Below are positions 28,224 through 28,787 of a stretch of 28,787 nt of DNA, in pieces; the first letter of the stretch is position 1; the number at the start of each line of letters is the position of its first letter. Origin of the DNA: Chara braunii (lineage: Eukaryota; Streptophyta; Charophyceae; Charales; Characeae). The DNA is taken from the NCBI GenBank assembly GCA_003427395.1, contig BFEA01000680.1:708655-737441 (forward strand), written 5' to 3'. A model generated the notes under the pieces. It did no database searches. It saw only the letters and a program-made list of their open reading frames with translations, and was not told the DNA's origin. A program made the position numbers and the translations under genes.

Positions 28224-28787
28224 GTGGAGGTCATAGTACTGAGTCTGACTATGGCACTGCATGGGTACAGACCCGCGTACTGGTACCACCAGGCCCGTTG
28301 GAAGCCAGTGTCCGGGGAAGGGCCCTGGATTACCGTCATACTCAACTATGACAGTGGAGATGAGTTGGTACTGAAGATCAACGTCGAGGGAGCAAGAGAA
28401 GGACAGATGCGGACTAACCCGAAGTTGTAGGATGCGATCTCTGAGGCGAGAGACCGAGCGGAGAGATGCTGTAGACGAGACGGAGTGACGACAAGGCTTC
28501 GGATAACGGTGGCCTATCACGAAACTGAGACCTCGATGGACACGGCGGACCTGGAACAGGTCCACCAGGATAGAAAACGCTGTCGGGCGCACTCGATCCG
28601 GCACCGCACGGGGGCAGCGCGGGACCCTCCCGGTCGCGTCACGCAGGAGTTGGTTTTCAATCCTTCGTCGCAAAAATACATGGAGCTTCCACAAGCCGCT
28701 CCGGCCGGGTGCGCCAGCCATACCTCTCGCGAGCCCCTACGACAGGATAGGGCCTACGCGAGGCACGACTACCTACACCTTACGGGA
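28224..28787 (+). pseudogene. Unknown conserved ORF of element copy B, one TAG, partial
   Basis: The frame is open from 28218 to 28427, stops at TAG 28428-28430, then is open again without a stop to the window end (119 codons), so it continues outside. EGPWIT...LNYD and LKINVEGARE match copy A before the TAG; RDRAERC, then ITVAYHETETS and LEQVHQD match after it. At the TAG, copy A has CAG (Gln, + coordinates 23079-23081), so the stop is most simply a C-to-T change. Upstream, similarity to A's ORF start is recovered only in another frame (GGHSTESDYG near 28227-28256 against RHQGSDYSG), so a small frameshift is also present. Function unknown; no domain recognised. Confidence 0.5.

Larger units (their letters stand above)
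26543..28787 (+). mobile_element. Diverged ~2-kb element, copy B (plus strand, runs off window)
   Basis: It starts TGTCGGAGGGTGCGGTGTCC, matching copy A at its 24657 end. Anchors shared with A fall in the same order at 26712-26790, 26998-27078, 27566-27690, 27725-27800, 27958 and 28321-28560. B is longer between 27130 and 27450, which may be an insertion in B or a deletion in A. The two copies form an inverted pair about 1.9 kb apart, too diverged to make a stable hairpin. A start at TG, a conserved TATA box and a downstream ORF suggest a retroelement with a long 5' LTR or leader; no reverse transcriptase lies inside the window to prove it. Confidence 0.75.

Noticed and set aside
1-28787. CRISPR arrays, bacterial operons, rRNA genes
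   Set aside because: No regular repeat-spacer structure, no ribosome-binding-site-led gene runs and no rRNA core sequence; the retroelement content is eukaryotic.

Overview
This is eukaryotic, repeat-dominated nuclear DNA from a draft short-read assembly. I see no complete host gene. The only confidently recognised coding content is one heavily decayed Ty3/gypsy retrotransposon of the chromovirus type (gag, protease, reverse transcriptase, RNase H, integrase, chromodomain) on the + strand at about 2.6-9.1 kb. In-frame stops are mostly TAG with some TGA. That fits loss of C in methylated CAG and CGA codons and so points to a genome with CHG as well as CG methylation, most easily a green plant or streptophyte alga. 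The lineage is an inference, not proven.

Layout. 1-1542: low-complexity DNA and an assembly scar. A perfect 38-bp Nextera mate-pair junction adapter (918-955) and a single N (1477) bracket a three-unit GT/AATC/poly-A satellite, and an identical 65-bp sequence lies on both outer sides. 1543-2616: T-rich DNA with four copies of a motif ending GCTGCCGAAATTTT, then a GC-rich leader. 2617-9139: the chromovirus, spread over all three frames by about 13 frame changes. 9.2-14.8 kb: its 3' flank and two spaced-motif arrays (five antisense copies of the GCTGCCGAAATTTT motif, then seven copies of a CCAATCTTATGG motif). 14.8-22.8 kb: AT-rich DNA with an 81-bp duplication carrying TGACGTCA, a promoter-like TATA/hairpin cluster, one hypothetical minus-strand ORF (17763-18062) and a 57-bp minisatellite.

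22.8-28.8 kb: two diverged copies of one otherwise unrecognised ~2-kb element face away from each other. Copy A is on the minus strand (22801-24657) and copy B on the plus strand (26543 to the window edge), with about 1.9 kb between them. Both begin TGTCGGAGGG, carry an AT trinucleotide tract and a CCTATAAA box in the same order, and then encode the same unknown protein. In A the ORF is open for 148 codons; in B it is broken by one TAG where A has CAG, and then stays open to the window edge. This is the best candidate here for something undescribed: probably the 5' part (long terminal repeat or leader plus a gag-like ORF) of an unnamed retroelement family.

All alignments were made by eye. Family names rest on visible motifs, not on searches.
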